A stretch of 42,531 nt of DNA, taken from positions 1-42,531 of the forward strand of contig JAFTGA010000002.1 in NCBI GenBank assembly GCA_017458145.1, given 5' to 3'. This stretch comes from Bacteroidales bacterium. Lineage in GTDB: Bacteria; Bacteroidota; Bacteroidia; Bacteroidales; UBA932. Below the pieces are notes generated by a model. The model saw only the letters and a list, made by a program, of their open reading frames with translations. It made no database searches and was not told the origin of the DNA. Positions 6,956 through 15,289 of the stretch are shown piece after piece (position 1 is the stretch's first letter; the number at the start of each line of letters is the position of its first letter). The translations under genes and the position numbers were made by a program.

Positions 6956-8878
6956 TCAGCGCAGCACGATGACCGCTCCGTCGTCCTTCGGGAGACTGAG
7001 CGGTTTTTTCGCGGCCGCGCCGGTCTGCAGGCCGTCCTTGCCGGTGCTGTAGACCAGGGCGGTGCCGCCCAGGCGCCGCTCGATGGCGCGCACGTCCACC
7101 GTCAGGGGCTGCTCTTCGGAGGCGTTGACGGCCGCGACGTACCAGGTGGCGCCGTGGCGCCGCGCGAGCACGATGTTGCGGCCGGGGTAGCCGTCGAGCA
7201 GGCGCGTCTCGTCCCAGGTGGTCGGCACCTCGCGCAGGAAGCCGATGGCAGCCGCCGGGGCGTCGCTGAGGTTGTTGGGCGTGATCGCGAAATGCTGGAT
7301 CGGGTTCTGGTAGAGCACGGCGACGGCCAGTTCGGCGGCGTCGGTAGTCCGGCGGACAGTGCCGCGCACGCGGCCTTTCGCGTCGGGCGCGCCGTTCAGC
7401 CGGTGCAGGTAGCGGTTGAGGAAGACCCCGCCGAACTCCATGCTGCCCACGGTGTTGCGCAGGAAGGGGTGCAGGGCGGCGTTCTGGGACTCGAGGTCGC
7501 AGTGGACCTGGCCGAAGACCAGGTTTTCGGAGGCCAGCACGGCCTCGCTGCCGACGTAGTTGGGGTACATCCGCTCCCAGCCGCGGGGCAGGGTGGCGCC
7601 GTGGAAGATGCACATCAGGCCGTGGTCGTCGGCGTCGCTCAGGATCGCCTCATACAGGCGCATCGTCTCCTGTTTGTCCCCGCCGAAGAAGTCCACCTTG
7701 ATGCCTTTGACCCCGATGCGCTCCAGCCAGCGCATCTCCGGCTTGCGGACCAGCGGGTCGCACATGATGTCCGTCGGGCTCTGGACGATGTCGTTCCACC
7801 AGCCGCTGGAGGAGTACCACAGGAACACGTCCACGCCCTTGCTGCGGGCGTAGCGGACCAGTTCTTCCATCCCGGCGCGGCCGAATTCCTTGTCCCAGCC
7901 GGCGTCGATGAGGATGTAGGGCCACTGCATCTGCGCGGCCAGGTCGATGAAGGCCAGCTGGTCGGCCTTGTTCATGCTGTCGTCCTGCCAGACGATCCAG
8001 CTCCAGCTGCTCTTGCCGTAGCGGTAGCCGCGGGAGCTCTCGTAACGGGGCTCCACCACGTCGAAGGCGATGGTCGTCTCCACGATGGGCGCGAGGTCCG
8101 CCCCTACCGTCAAGGTGCGCCAGGGGGTAGCGCCGGGCAGGGCGAAGGCCGGCTCCACGGTGCCGTTGCCGTTGTTCTCCTCCGGCAGGGGGAAGGCGAT
8201 GCCGTAGCCCTCGGCGGCGTCCCAGTCGGACAGATGCGAGGCGCAGTAGCGGCTGTCCACGCCGGTCTCGCTGACCAGCACCCAGCCGTCGCTGCCGATG
8301 CGGAACAGGCAGGGGAAGGTGTAGCCGTGGCCGTACTGCGACGGGGTGGCGAGCGGGGCGTCGAGGGTGTAGAATTCCTCGTAGCTGGGCTTGCTGCGCT
8401 TCCAGCCGATCATCGCATGGCTCTGCGGGGTGAGGAAGCCGGTCGCGCCCTCCGGGAAGCGGAAGGCGGTCGCTTCGCGCAGCACGCGGACGCTGCCGGT
8501 CTCCGTGTCGCGGGGCAGCAGGTAGCGGAACGCGGCGTCGTTGGCGGTCAGGTGCCATTCGATGTCCAGCGCCCGTCCATCGGGGTTCTGGCAGTGCAGC
8601 ACGGCCCGCACGGCGGCGTGGTCGATGTGCGAGGCCTTGATGCGGTCCAGGACGTAGGTGTCGCGCACGTCTTCCGTCTCGGCGGAGACGACTTCGAGCC
8701 GGGTGTAGTCAGCTTCGTTGGTCTGCAGGCCGAGAAGGGAGGGGGAGACAAGGGTCTTGCCGTCATAGGCGATTGCGTAGCGGAGGCGGCCGCTGTCGTC
8801 GGACAGGCGGACCTGAAGGCGGGCGTCCGGGCCGCCCAGGACGGGCAGCACTGCAAGCAGCAGGGTGAGGAGTTTCAT
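6956..8878 (-). CDS. Glycoside hydrolase family 97 (alpha-glucosidase/alpha-galactosidase type)
   Basis: A 640-residue exported enzyme: signal peptide (first ~18 residues), a long N-terminal beta-sandwich, a (beta/alpha)8 barrel and a C-terminal beta domain, the usual GH97 plan. Landmarks are SSRGYRYGKSSWSW (about 281-294), YILIDAGWD (321-329), VFLWYSSSGWW (351-361), IKVDFFGGDKQ with Asp396, and GSEAVLASE with Glu445 and Glu451. In the family an Asp at this barrel position serves as nucleophile in the retaining alpha-galactosidase branch, whereas the inverting SusB branch uses Glu; the KVDFF motif therefore favours a retaining enzyme (inference). It would act in the periplasm on alpha-linked sugars released from plant glycans. 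Transcribed alone, divergently from the MscS channel gene. Confidence 0.88.
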   Translation of the reverse strand: MKLLTLLLAVLPVLGGPDARLQVRLSDDSGRLRYAIAYDGKTLVSPSLLGLQTNEADYTRLEVVSAETEDVRDTYVLDRIKASHIDHAAVRAVLHCQNPDGRALDIEWHLTANDAAFRYLLPRDTETGSVRVLREATAFRFPEGATGFLTPQSHAMIGWKRSKPSYEEFYTLDAPLATPSQYGHGYTFPCLFRIGSDGWVLVSETGVDSRYCASHLSDWDAAEGYGIAFPLPEENNGNGTVEPAFALPGATPWRTLTVGADLAPIVETTIAFDVVEPRYESSRGYRYGKSSWSWIVWQDDSMNKADQLAFIDLAAQMQWPYILIDAGWDKEFGRAGMEELVRYARSKGVDVFLWYSSSGWWNDIVQSPTDIMCDPLVRKPEMRWLERIGVKGIKVDFFGGDKQETMRLYEAILSDADDHGLMCIFHGATLPRGWERMYPNYVGSEAVLASENLVFGQVHCDLESQNAALHPFLRNTVGSMEFGGVFLNRYLHRLNGAPDAKGRVRGTVRRTTDAAELAVAVLYQNPIQHFAITPNNLSDAPAAAIGFLREVPTTWDETRLLDGYPGRNIVLARRHGATWYVAAVNASEEQPLTVDVRAIERRLGGTALVYSTGKDGLQTGAAAKKPLSLPKDDGAVIVLR

Positions 8879-8906
8879 TGGATGTGTTATTTCCCGCGAA
8901 TTTAGT

Positions 8907-8914
8907 TATTTTTG
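8907..8914 (+). promoter_or_regulatory. -7 box upstream of the MscS-type channel gene
   Basis: TATTTTTG matches TAnnTTTG, 42 bases before the ATG at 8957. A purine-rich GAAAGAAAAAAG stretch directly precedes the ATG. Confidence 0.55.
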
Positions 8915-8956
8915 TAGATTGAAGGAAACAGATAACAGAGCCTTGAAAGAAAAAAG

Positions 8957-11581
8957 ATGAAAAAGAAAAGGATCCTCGCGCTGCTCTTCGCGTTCGCGCT
9001 GGCGCTGCCCCTTGCCGCCGTGCTGGGCGAGCGGAACCTGGCGTCGACCCTGCACTCGCTGCGGGCCGAGCTGGAGGCCGACTACGAGAAGATCTTCACG
9101 TCGCAGGGACGCCTCGCGGAGCAGCACGGCCGCCAGCACGACCAGATGGTGTCCATCATGAAGAAGTGCAACGAGCTCTCGCTGATGCTCTATTCCCAGA
9201 AGCAGGAATACACCTTCGACCTCACTTATGCGCTTGAGTCCGTGACAGAGGAGTACAACGACTTCAACCGGAACCGGATGCCCTACGACCGCATCGTGAG
9301 CCAGCTGGACATCGAGATCGACCGCTATTCGCGCCTGATCGAGTCACTGCGCCGCCTGCCGCCCCAGCTGTCGGACCTCGACATCAAGGACCTGCCGGAC
9401 AGCCTGCGCTACCGCAACGACAGCATCAAGGTGGACATCCTCGAGATGGAGCGCCAGCTGGGCCTGACTGAGGAGGATGCCGAGGCACTCGAGGACGACA
9501 CCTTCGTGCTGGACGAGGAGGGGCAGCTGGAGCGCGATTCCTGCATTTTCTTCGCCACGACGATGCTCAAGATGTACTCTGCCAACAAGGACTACATCGT
9601 CGAAGACAGCACCCATTATGAGAATGTCTATCTGCGCCTCAAGGAGTCGTACGACTACGCCCAGCGGCGCTACAAGATCCTCCAGAACCGGATCTTCGTG
9701 GAGGGCCAGACCCCTTACGGCACGATTCTCGGCAATTTCGGACGGTACTGGAAGCGGGCCGTGGCCGGGATGGAGGACCGCTACCTCGCTACATCCCGGG
9801 TGCTGGCCGCCGGCTCGGGCACCGTCACGGAGAGCCAGTGGGGCGGACGGGTGTTCGTCCGGTTCATCATCATCTTCGTGCTGGCGCTGCTGTCCAGCGT
9901 CCTGGCGGCCGGCCTGGTGGTCTGGCTGCTGCCCCGCTTCTTCCGGAATCTCCGCACGCCGTCCTACCGGCAGCGCCGCTTCACGCTCGCGCTGCTGGGC
10001 GGCATCGTGGTCTTCGCCCTGCTGATGATGAGCAATCCCGGCGGCAGCTACGTCGCCCGGGCGTCCACTTCGCTGGTGCTGACCTATTCCTGGCTGGTCG
10101 CGGCAATCCTGCTGTCGCTGCTGATGCGCCTGGAGCCGGTCCAGCTGGGACGGGGCCTGCTCCACTATCTGCCGATGTCGGTCCTGGCCCTGTTCGTGTT
10201 CGGCGTGCGAATGGTCTTCCTGCCCAACGCCATGATGAACATCCTGTTCCCGCCCGTGCTGCTGTTCTTCCTGGTCTGCCAGTTGCTGGTCTGCCTGTAC
10301 ACGGGGCCGAAGCTGATGCAGAGCGACCGGGCCATCGGTTGGGTGTCGTTCGCGGTCATCCTGGTCGCGCTGGTCACGGCGCTGCTGGGGTATGTCTTCC
10401 TGTCCATGCTGGTCCTGCTGTGGTGGTTCTTCCAGCTCGCCTGCATCCAGACCCTGACGGCGATCTTCAACCGGCTGGTCTATTACCGCGACAACCGTAT
10501 GCAGGACCGGATGAACGAGTACCGCAGGAAGATCAACTTCGTCACCGGGCCGGAGCGGGACAAACTGCTGCTGCCCGCCACCTGGTTCTACGACCTGGTG
10601 CGGATGGTGCTCATCCCGGTCCTGACCCTGATGTCCTTCCCGTTCTGCGTGCGGATGTCGCTGAATGTCTTTGACTTCTCGGATCTCTACCAGGAGTTCT
10701 TCACCATGTCCTTCGTCAACCTGACCAATGCCGAAGGGGCCGAGATCCTGCGCATCTCCTGCTATAGCATCGTGCTGACGCTGGGGCTCTTCTTCGTGTT
10801 CCGCTATGTCGGCTACGTGGCCCGCGGGCTCTATATGGGCGTGAGCTACCGCACCTTCCTGCACCGCAACAAGCGCAAGGTCGTGCGCAGTAACGAAGTC
10901 AATCTCTCGCTGGGCAACAGCATCGTCAGCGTGGTGGTCTGGTTCACCTATGTCGTGATTGTGGTGCTCCTGCTCAAGATCCCGACCGGCTCGCTGTCGC
11001 TCGCCGTCGGCGGCCTCTCCGCCGGTATCGGCCTCGCGATGAAGGACGTGCTCAACAACTTCATCTACGGCATCCAGCTGATGTCCGGCCGACTGCGCGT
11101 GGGCGACTGGATCGAGTGCGACGGGGTCCGCGGCAAGGTCACGGACATCAGTTACCAGAGCACGCAGATCGAGACCACGAGCGGCGCGCTGATGTCCTTC
11201 CTCAATTCGTCGCTCTTCGCCAAGAACTTCACCAACCTCACCCGCAACAATTCCTACGAGTACACCAAGATCACGGTCGGGGTGGCCTATGGCACGGACA
11301 TCGAGCGGGTCCGGGAGGTCCTGACCCGGGCCACGGAGGCCCTGCTGACCAAGGATGCCTACGGACGCGACATCGTGGACCCGAAGCGGGGCATCCGCGT
11401 CGCGCTGGGCGAGTTCGGCGACAGCGCCGTGGAGATTGCCGTCAAGCAGCACGTGCTCGTGTCCGAGCGCTTCGGCTATATCGACCGGGCCCGGGAAGTC
11501 ATCTACAAGGCGCTGGGGGAGGCGGGGATTCAGATCCCGTTCCCGCAGTGCGATGTGCATATTGCTGAAAAAGAATCGTGA
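8957..11581 (+). CDS. Large MscS-family mechanosensitive channel
   Basis: An 874-residue inner-membrane protein. Residues 1-24 form a signal peptide, followed by a predicted periplasmic helical, partly coiled-coil region (to ~290, Glu/Lys/Gln-rich) and multiple membrane helices (about 300-680). The conserved pore helix is AVGGLSAGIGLAMKDVLNNF, then the beta-rich cytosolic MscS domain (RVGDWIECDGVRGKVTDISY) and alpha/beta C-terminus (ITVGVAYGTDIERV). Much longer than canonical MscS (~290 residues), it resembles the MscK/MscM-like group with extra N-terminal domains. The family opens on membrane tension to relieve osmotic pressure. A 27-codon mini-ORF overlaps its stop codon. Confidence 0.9.
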   Translation: MKKKRILALLFAFALALPLAAVLGERNLASTLHSLRAELEADYEKIFTSQGRLAEQHGRQHDQMVSIMKKCNELSLMLYSQKQEYTFDLTYALESVTEEYNDFNRNRMPYDRIVSQLDIEIDRYSRLIESLRRLPPQLSDLDIKDLPDSLRYRNDSIKVDILEMERQLGLTEEDAEALEDDTFVLDEEGQLERDSCIFFATTMLKMYSANKDYIVEDSTHYENVYLRLKESYDYAQRRYKILQNRIFVEGQTPYGTILGNFGRYWKRAVAGMEDRYLATSRVLAAGSGTVTESQWGGRVFVRFIIIFVLALLSSVLAAGLVVWLLPRFFRNLRTPSYRQRRFTLALLGGIVVFALLMMSNPGGSYVARASTSLVLTYSWLVAAILLSLLMRLEPVQLGRGLLHYLPMSVLALFVFGVRMVFLPNAMMNILFPPVLLFFLVCQLLVCLYTGPKLMQSDRAIGWVSFAVILVALVTALLGYVFLSMLVLLWWFFQLACIQTLTAIFNRLVYYRDNRMQDRMNEYRRKINFVTGPERDKLLLPATWFYDLVRMVLIPVLTLMSFPFCVRMSLNVFDFSDLYQEFFTMSFVNLTNAEGAEILRISCYSIVLTLGLFFVFRYVGYVARGLYMGVSYRTFLHRNKRKVVRSNEVNLSLGNSIVSVVVWFTYVVIVVLLLKIPTGSLSLAVGGLSAGIGLAMKDVLNNFIYGIQLMSGRLRVGDWIECDGVRGKVTDISYQSTQIETTSGALMSFLNSSLFAKNFTNLTRNNSYEYTKITVGVAYGTDIERVREVLTRATEALLTKDAYGRDIVDPKRGIRVALGEFGDSAVEIAVKQHVLVSERFGYIDRAREVIYKALGEAGIQIPFPQCDVHIAEKES

Positions 11582-11664
11582 TGGGGACGCCGGGACACAA
11601 ACGCATCCAGTCGGTGGATGTGGCCCGGGAGGTGTTCGATGCGTTGTTTTCTGCGCAGCGTTGA
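11581..11664 (+). CDS. Possible 27-residue mini-ORF coupled to the channel gene
   Basis: An ATG overlaps the channel's TGA by one base (TGATG) and opens MGTPGHKRIQSVDVAREV, ending FDALFSAQR. The junction favours translational coupling and the composition is protein-like (VDVAREVFDAL would form an amphipathic helix). No family is recognised. It could be a genuine small protein, a remnant, or chance. Confidence 0.25.
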   Translation: MGTPGHKRIQSVDVAREVFDALFSAQR

Positions 11665-11686
11665 CGGGATTCCCGGGGATTATTTG

Positions 11687-11694
11687 TATTTTTG
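11687..11694 (+). promoter_or_regulatory. -7 box of the SGNH hydrolase/GH28 operon
   Basis: TATTTTTG matches TAnnTTTG, 23 bases before the ATG at 11718. No well-spaced -33 box is seen. Confidence 0.5.
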
Positions 11695-11717
11695 TGAGAA
11701 CAACCCATAACCAATTT

Positions 11718-12539
11718 ATGAGACATACACTTGTTTTCCTGCTTCTTTTGCTGTCCTGCACCGCGGCGCTTGCCCAGCCGCAGATCCGCAGCCAGTGGGA
11801 GGGTGCGCGCGTGGCGTTCCTGGGCGACTCGATCACGGACGCCCGCCAGATCGGCACCACCAACGACGTCTATTGGCACATGCTGGAGGACATCCTCGGC
11901 ATCCGGCCGTATGTCTACGGCATCAGCGGCCATCGGATGAACCAGATCATCGGCCAGGGCGAGCGCCTGGAGCGCGAGCATGGCCAGGACGTGGACGCGA
12001 TCATCGTCTTCGTGGGGACCAACGACTACAACGGCGGCATCCCGCTGGGCGACTGGTACAGCTATTCCTATGAGCAGACCGTGGCCGCCAACCGGCAGAC
12101 GGGCCGCCAGGAGGTGGTCCGCCGGCACCGCGAACTGGTCTACGACGATGCCACGTTCCGCGGCCGCGCCAACACGACGCTCCGCTGGCTCAAGACCCAC
12201 TATCCCGACAAGCAGATCATTTTCCTGACCCCGATCCACCGGGCGTTCGCCCAGTTCAGCGCTGACAACATCCAGCCGCCGGAGTCGTTTTCCAACGCCT
12301 GCGGCCTCTTCATCGACGACTACGTGCAGGCCGTGCAGGAGATCGCCAACGTCTGGGCCGTGCCCGTGATCGACCTGAACAGCATCAGCGGACTGTACCC
12401 GATGCTCGACGAGCACGCGCATTATTTCCGCAACGCCGACACGGACCGCCTGCATCCCAACACCCCCGGCCACGTGCGGATGGCGTGGGCGCTGGCTTAC
12501 CAGCTGCTGGGCTACCCGGCCGCTTTCCCGACCGAATAA
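11718..12539 (+). CDS. Secreted SGNH/GDSL-family hydrolase (carbohydrate-esterase-like)
   Basis: Encodes 273 residues. The ATG at 11718 opens MRHTLVFLLLLLSCTAALAQ, a signal peptide; the longer open frame upstream overlaps the channel gene and is not convincing. SGNH blocks are clear: FLGDSITDAR with catalytic Ser38, VFVGTNDYNGG with the oxyanion Gly/Asn, and DTDRLHPN with Asp243 and His246. The family hydrolyses esters such as acetyl groups on polysaccharides. It lies 16 bases before a GH28 gene in the same operon, so removal of acetyl or other ester groups from pectin is a reasonable inference, though substrate is not shown by sequence. Confidence 0.85.
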   Translation: MRHTLVFLLLLLSCTAALAQPQIRSQWEGARVAFLGDSITDARQIGTTNDVYWHMLEDILGIRPYVYGISGHRMNQIIGQGERLEREHGQDVDAIIVFVGTNDYNGGIPLGDWYSYSYEQTVAANRQTGRQEVVRRHRELVYDDATFRGRANTTLRWLKTHYPDKQIIFLTPIHRAFAQFSADNIQPPESFSNACGLFIDDYVQAVQEIANVWAVPVIDLNSISGLYPMLDEHAHYFRNADTDRLHPNTPGHVRMAWALAYQLLGYPAAFPTE

Positions 12540-12555
12540 AACCAATCAACCCGAT

Positions 12556-13971
12556 ATGAAACGATTATTGACCGTTCTCTGCCTGGGGCTTGCCGCGATG
12601 GCGCTCCAGGCCAAAGTGTACAACGTGCGTGACTTCGGCGCTGCCGGTGACGGCGTGCAGATCGACTCTCCGGCCATCAACGCCGCCATCGAAGCCGCAG
12701 CGGCCAAGGGAGGCGGCGTGATCCTGTTCCCCGCCGGCGTGTACAGCAGCTATTCGATCCGTCTCAAGGACAACATCACCCTCCGGCTCGAGAAGGGCGC
12801 CGTGATCAAGGCGGCCAAGCCCACGGCCGAGCAGGGCTATGACGTCGCGGAGCCGAACCCCTGGGACATGTACCAGGACTTCGGCCACAGCCACTGGCAG
12901 AACTCCCTGATCTGGGGCATCGGCCTGAAGAACCTCAAGTTCGAGGGGGAGGGGCTGATTGACGGCACGGACGCCCTCTCGCGCGGCCTGGGCCGCCAGG
13001 GACCGATCGCCGAGGCCAACAAGGCCATCGCCCTGAAGGAGTGCAAGAATGTGACCATCACCGGGATCAGCCTGCTCAACAGCGGCCATTTCTCCCTGCT
13101 CCTGACCGGGGTGGACAACCTCAAGATCGACCGTGTGCTGTGCGATACGAACCGCGACGCCTTCGACATCGACTGCTGCGCCAACGTGCGGATCACCAAC
13201 TGCGTGGTCAACTCGCTCAACGACGACGGCATCGTGCTCAAATGCTCCTACGGCCTGGGCCGTCCCAAGGCCACGGAGAACGTTCTGATCAAGAACTGCA
13301 CTGTGTCCGGCTATGACCCGGGCACCGTCTATGCGGGGACCTACGGCACCACCATCACGGCTGCGCCGGACCGCGACGGCCCCACGGGCCGCGTGAAACT
13401 GGGCACCGAGAGCAACGGCGGCTTCCGCAACATCCGCATCGAGAACGTCACCTTCAAGCGCTGCCGCGGCCTTGCCCTGGAGACGGTGGACGGCGCTCCG
13501 ATGGAGAACATCAAAGTCCGCCATTTGCGAATGGACGACATCTGGAACTCTCCGATCTACATCCGCATCGGCGACCGGATGCGCGGCCCCAAGGAACTGC
13601 CCGCCTCGATCGCGCGCAACATCGAGATCTCCGACGTGGTGGTGACGAACTGCGACACGCGCTACGCCCTGCTGATCGTCGGACTGCCCGGCAATCCGGT
13701 GGAGAACGTGACGCTCAAAGATATCCACATCCAGTACAAGGGCGGCCTGACCAAGGAGGACGCCCGCCTGCAGCGCGGGGCCAACGCCTTCTTCTTCGGG
13801 CGCAACAGCGGCTATCCCGAGCCCTCGGCCCACGGCATCCAGCCCGCCTGGGGCCTGTCGATGCAGCACGCCCGGAACATCACCTTCAAGAACGTGACGA
13901 TGGAGCTGATGGCTCCGGACGAGCGCGAGAAGATCTTCCTCGACGACGTGGAAGGGTTCAGCTGGGAGTAG
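12556..13971 (+). CDS. Glycoside hydrolase family 28 (polygalacturonase-like)
   Basis: A 471-residue exported right-handed parallel beta-helix protein. Signal peptide MKRLLTVLCLGLAAMALQA is followed by VYNVRDFGAAGDG, the usual opening of GH28 and pectate-lyase-fold enzymes. Catalytic landmarks: NRDAFDID (Asn199, Asp201), NDDGIVLK (Asp223, Asp224) and GRVKLGTESNGGFRNI (Arg279-x-Lys281), corresponding to the GH28 N-x-D, D-D and R-x-K signatures. The family cleaves galacturonan or rhamnogalacturonan backbones or side-chain ends. Its operon partner is the SGNH hydrolase just upstream; together they suggest attack on esterified pectin in the periplasm. Exo- versus endo-action cannot be told from sequence. 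Confidence 0.88.
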   Translation: MKRLLTVLCLGLAAMALQAKVYNVRDFGAAGDGVQIDSPAINAAIEAAAAKGGGVILFPAGVYSSYSIRLKDNITLRLEKGAVIKAAKPTAEQGYDVAEPNPWDMYQDFGHSHWQNSLIWGIGLKNLKFEGEGLIDGTDALSRGLGRQGPIAEANKAIALKECKNVTITGISLLNSGHFSLLLTGVDNLKIDRVLCDTNRDAFDIDCCANVRITNCVVNSLNDDGIVLKCSYGLGRPKATENVLIKNCTVSGYDPGTVYAGTYGTTITAAPDRDGPTGRVKLGTESNGGFRNIRIENVTFKRCRGLALETVDGAPMENIKVRHLRMDDIWNSPIYIRIGDRMRGPKELPASIARNIEISDVVVTNCDTRYALLIVGLPGNPVENVTLKDIHIQYKGGLTKEDARLQRGANAFFFGRNSGYPEPSAHGIQPAWGLSMQHARNITFKNVTMELMAPDEREKIFLDDVEGFSWE

Positions 13972-13975
13972 TCCG

Positions 13976-14006
13976 TTGCGGGATTGACAATTAATCCGTA
14001 TATTTG
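13976..14006 (+). promoter_or_regulatory. Promoter of the aminotransferase gene
   Basis: A TTG at 13976-13978, a 20-base spacer and TATATTTG at 13999-14006 match the Bacteroidetes -33/-7 pattern. The ATG follows at 14025. Confidence 0.65.
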
Positions 14007-14024
14007 TAGACATTGCAGATTGTC

Positions 14025-15218
14025 ATGGAGATTTCCCAGCGCGCCCAGAACATGCCTTCTTCCCCGATCCGGAAGCTGGCGCCCTATGCCGATGCCGCCA
14101 AGCGCAACGGCGTGCATGTGTATCACCTCAATATCGGCCAGCCGGACATCCCCACGCCGCAGTGCGGCCTGGACGCCCTGAAGAGCGTGGACCGCAGCAT
14201 CCTGGAATACAGCCCGTCTGACGGCTACCTGTCCCTGCGTACCAAGATGGTCCAGTACTATGCCGAGTACGGTATCTATCTGTCGCCCGAGGAAATCATC
14301 ATCACGACGGGCGGCTCGGAAGCTGTGCTTTTCGCCTTCCTGGCCTGTCTGGGACCCGGCGACGAGGTGATCGTGACGGACCCGTTCTATGCCAACTACA
14401 TGGCCTTTGCCATCTCCGTGGGCGCCGTGATCAAGAGCGTGAAGACCTGCATCGAGGATGGCTTCCGGCTGCCCTCCGTGGAGGCGTTCGAGGAGCAGAT
14501 CACGCCGCGCACCAAGGCTATCCTGATCTGCAACCCCAACAACCCGACGGGCTACCTGTACACCCGCAAGGAGATGCAGCGCTTGCGCGATATCGTGAAG
14601 AAACACAACCTGTTCCTCTTCAGCGACGAGGTATACCGCGAGTTCATCTATACCGGGATGCCCTATATCTCCGCCTTCCACATGGAGGGGATCGAGGACA
14701 ACGTGGTCCTGTTCGACTCCGTGTCCAAGCGTTATTCGGAATGCGGCATCCGCATCGGTTGCCTCTGCACCAAGAACCGTCAGGTGCGCGACGCCGTGAT
14801 GAAGTTCTGCCAGGCCCGCCTGTCCCCGCCGCTGCTGGGCCAGATCGTGGCCGAGGCCTCCGTGGGGGTGCAGAAGGAGTATCTGCACAATGTCTATGAA
14901 GAATACCTGGAGCGCCGCAATTACTTGATTGACGGACTCAACAAGATACCGGGCGTGTATTCGCCCATCCCGATGGGCGCCTTCTATACGATGGCGAAGC
15001 TCCCCGTGGACGATGCCGAGAAGTTCTGCATCTGGTGCCTGCGCGATTTCCAGTGGGAAGGCGCGACGGTGATGATGGCGCCCGGCGCCGGCTTCTACAC
15101 GGAGCCGGGGGAGGGCCGTCAGGAGGTGCGTATCGCCTATGTCCTTTGCAAGGAAGACCTTGCCCAGGCCCTCGTCGTGCTGCAGAAAGCCCTCGAGGAC
15201 TATCCGGGCAGACAATAG
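14025..15218 (+). CDS. Class I/II PLP-dependent aminotransferase
   Basis: A 397-residue fold-type I aminotransferase. The ATG at 14025 is preferred to an upstream in-frame TTG at 14013 because it begins MEISQRAQNMPSSPIRKL, as related enzymes do. Landmarks: LNIGQPD (35-41), ILICNPNNPTGYLYT (166-180, substrate and PLP Asn), FSDEVYREF (199-207, Asp/Tyr contacting PLP) and SVSKRYSECGIRIG with the Schiff-base Lys235 and a conserved Arg. It resembles aspartate/aromatic aminotransferases acting on amino acids and 2-oxoglutarate; substrate cannot be assigned. It is cytoplasmic and transcribed alone. A very strong terminator follows, shared with the convergent GH51 gene. Confidence 0.88.
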   Translation: MEISQRAQNMPSSPIRKLAPYADAAKRNGVHVYHLNIGQPDIPTPQCGLDALKSVDRSILEYSPSDGYLSLRTKMVQYYAEYGIYLSPEEIIITTGGSEAVLFAFLACLGPGDEVIVTDPFYANYMAFAISVGAVIKSVKTCIEDGFRLPSVEAFEEQITPRTKAILICNPNNPTGYLYTRKEMQRLRDIVKKHNLFLFSDEVYREFIYTGMPYISAFHMEGIEDNVVLFDSVSKRYSECGIRIGCLCTKNRQVRDAVMKFCQARLSPPLLGQIVAEASVGVQKEYLHNVYEEYLERRNYLIDGLNKIPGVYSPIPMGAFYTMAKLPVDDAEKFCIWCLRDFQWEGATVMMAPGAGFYTEPGEGRQEVRIAYVLCKEDLAQALVVLQKALEDYPGRQ

Positions 15219-15252
15219 AGTTGCGTTGCAACTCAGGTTAGGTAGTAGTGCA

Positions 15253-15283
15253 GCGGCCGGTCCCGAAAGGACCGGCCGCTTTT
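15253..15283. terminator. Strong terminator between aminotransferase and GH51 genes
   Basis: A perfect 11-bp stem (GCGGCCGGTCC / GGACCGGCCGC) with a CGAAA loop is followed by TTTT on the plus strand. It sits between convergent genes. Confidence 0.85.
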
Positions 15284-15289
15284 GCATGG

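Noticed and set aside
6929-8905. A 658-codon plus-strand frame opposite GH97
   Set aside because: Same shadow pattern; the GH97 protein on the minus strand has full family motifs.
9344-11863. An 839-codon minus-strand frame opposite the MscS channel gene
   Set aside because: Composition is dominated by His, Gln, Asp and Arg with no hydrophobic core; it is a shadow of the channel gene.
14013-14024. TTG as an alternative start for the aminotransferase
   Set aside because: It would add only four residues and lies very close to the -7 box; the ATG at 14025 gives the typical N-terminus.
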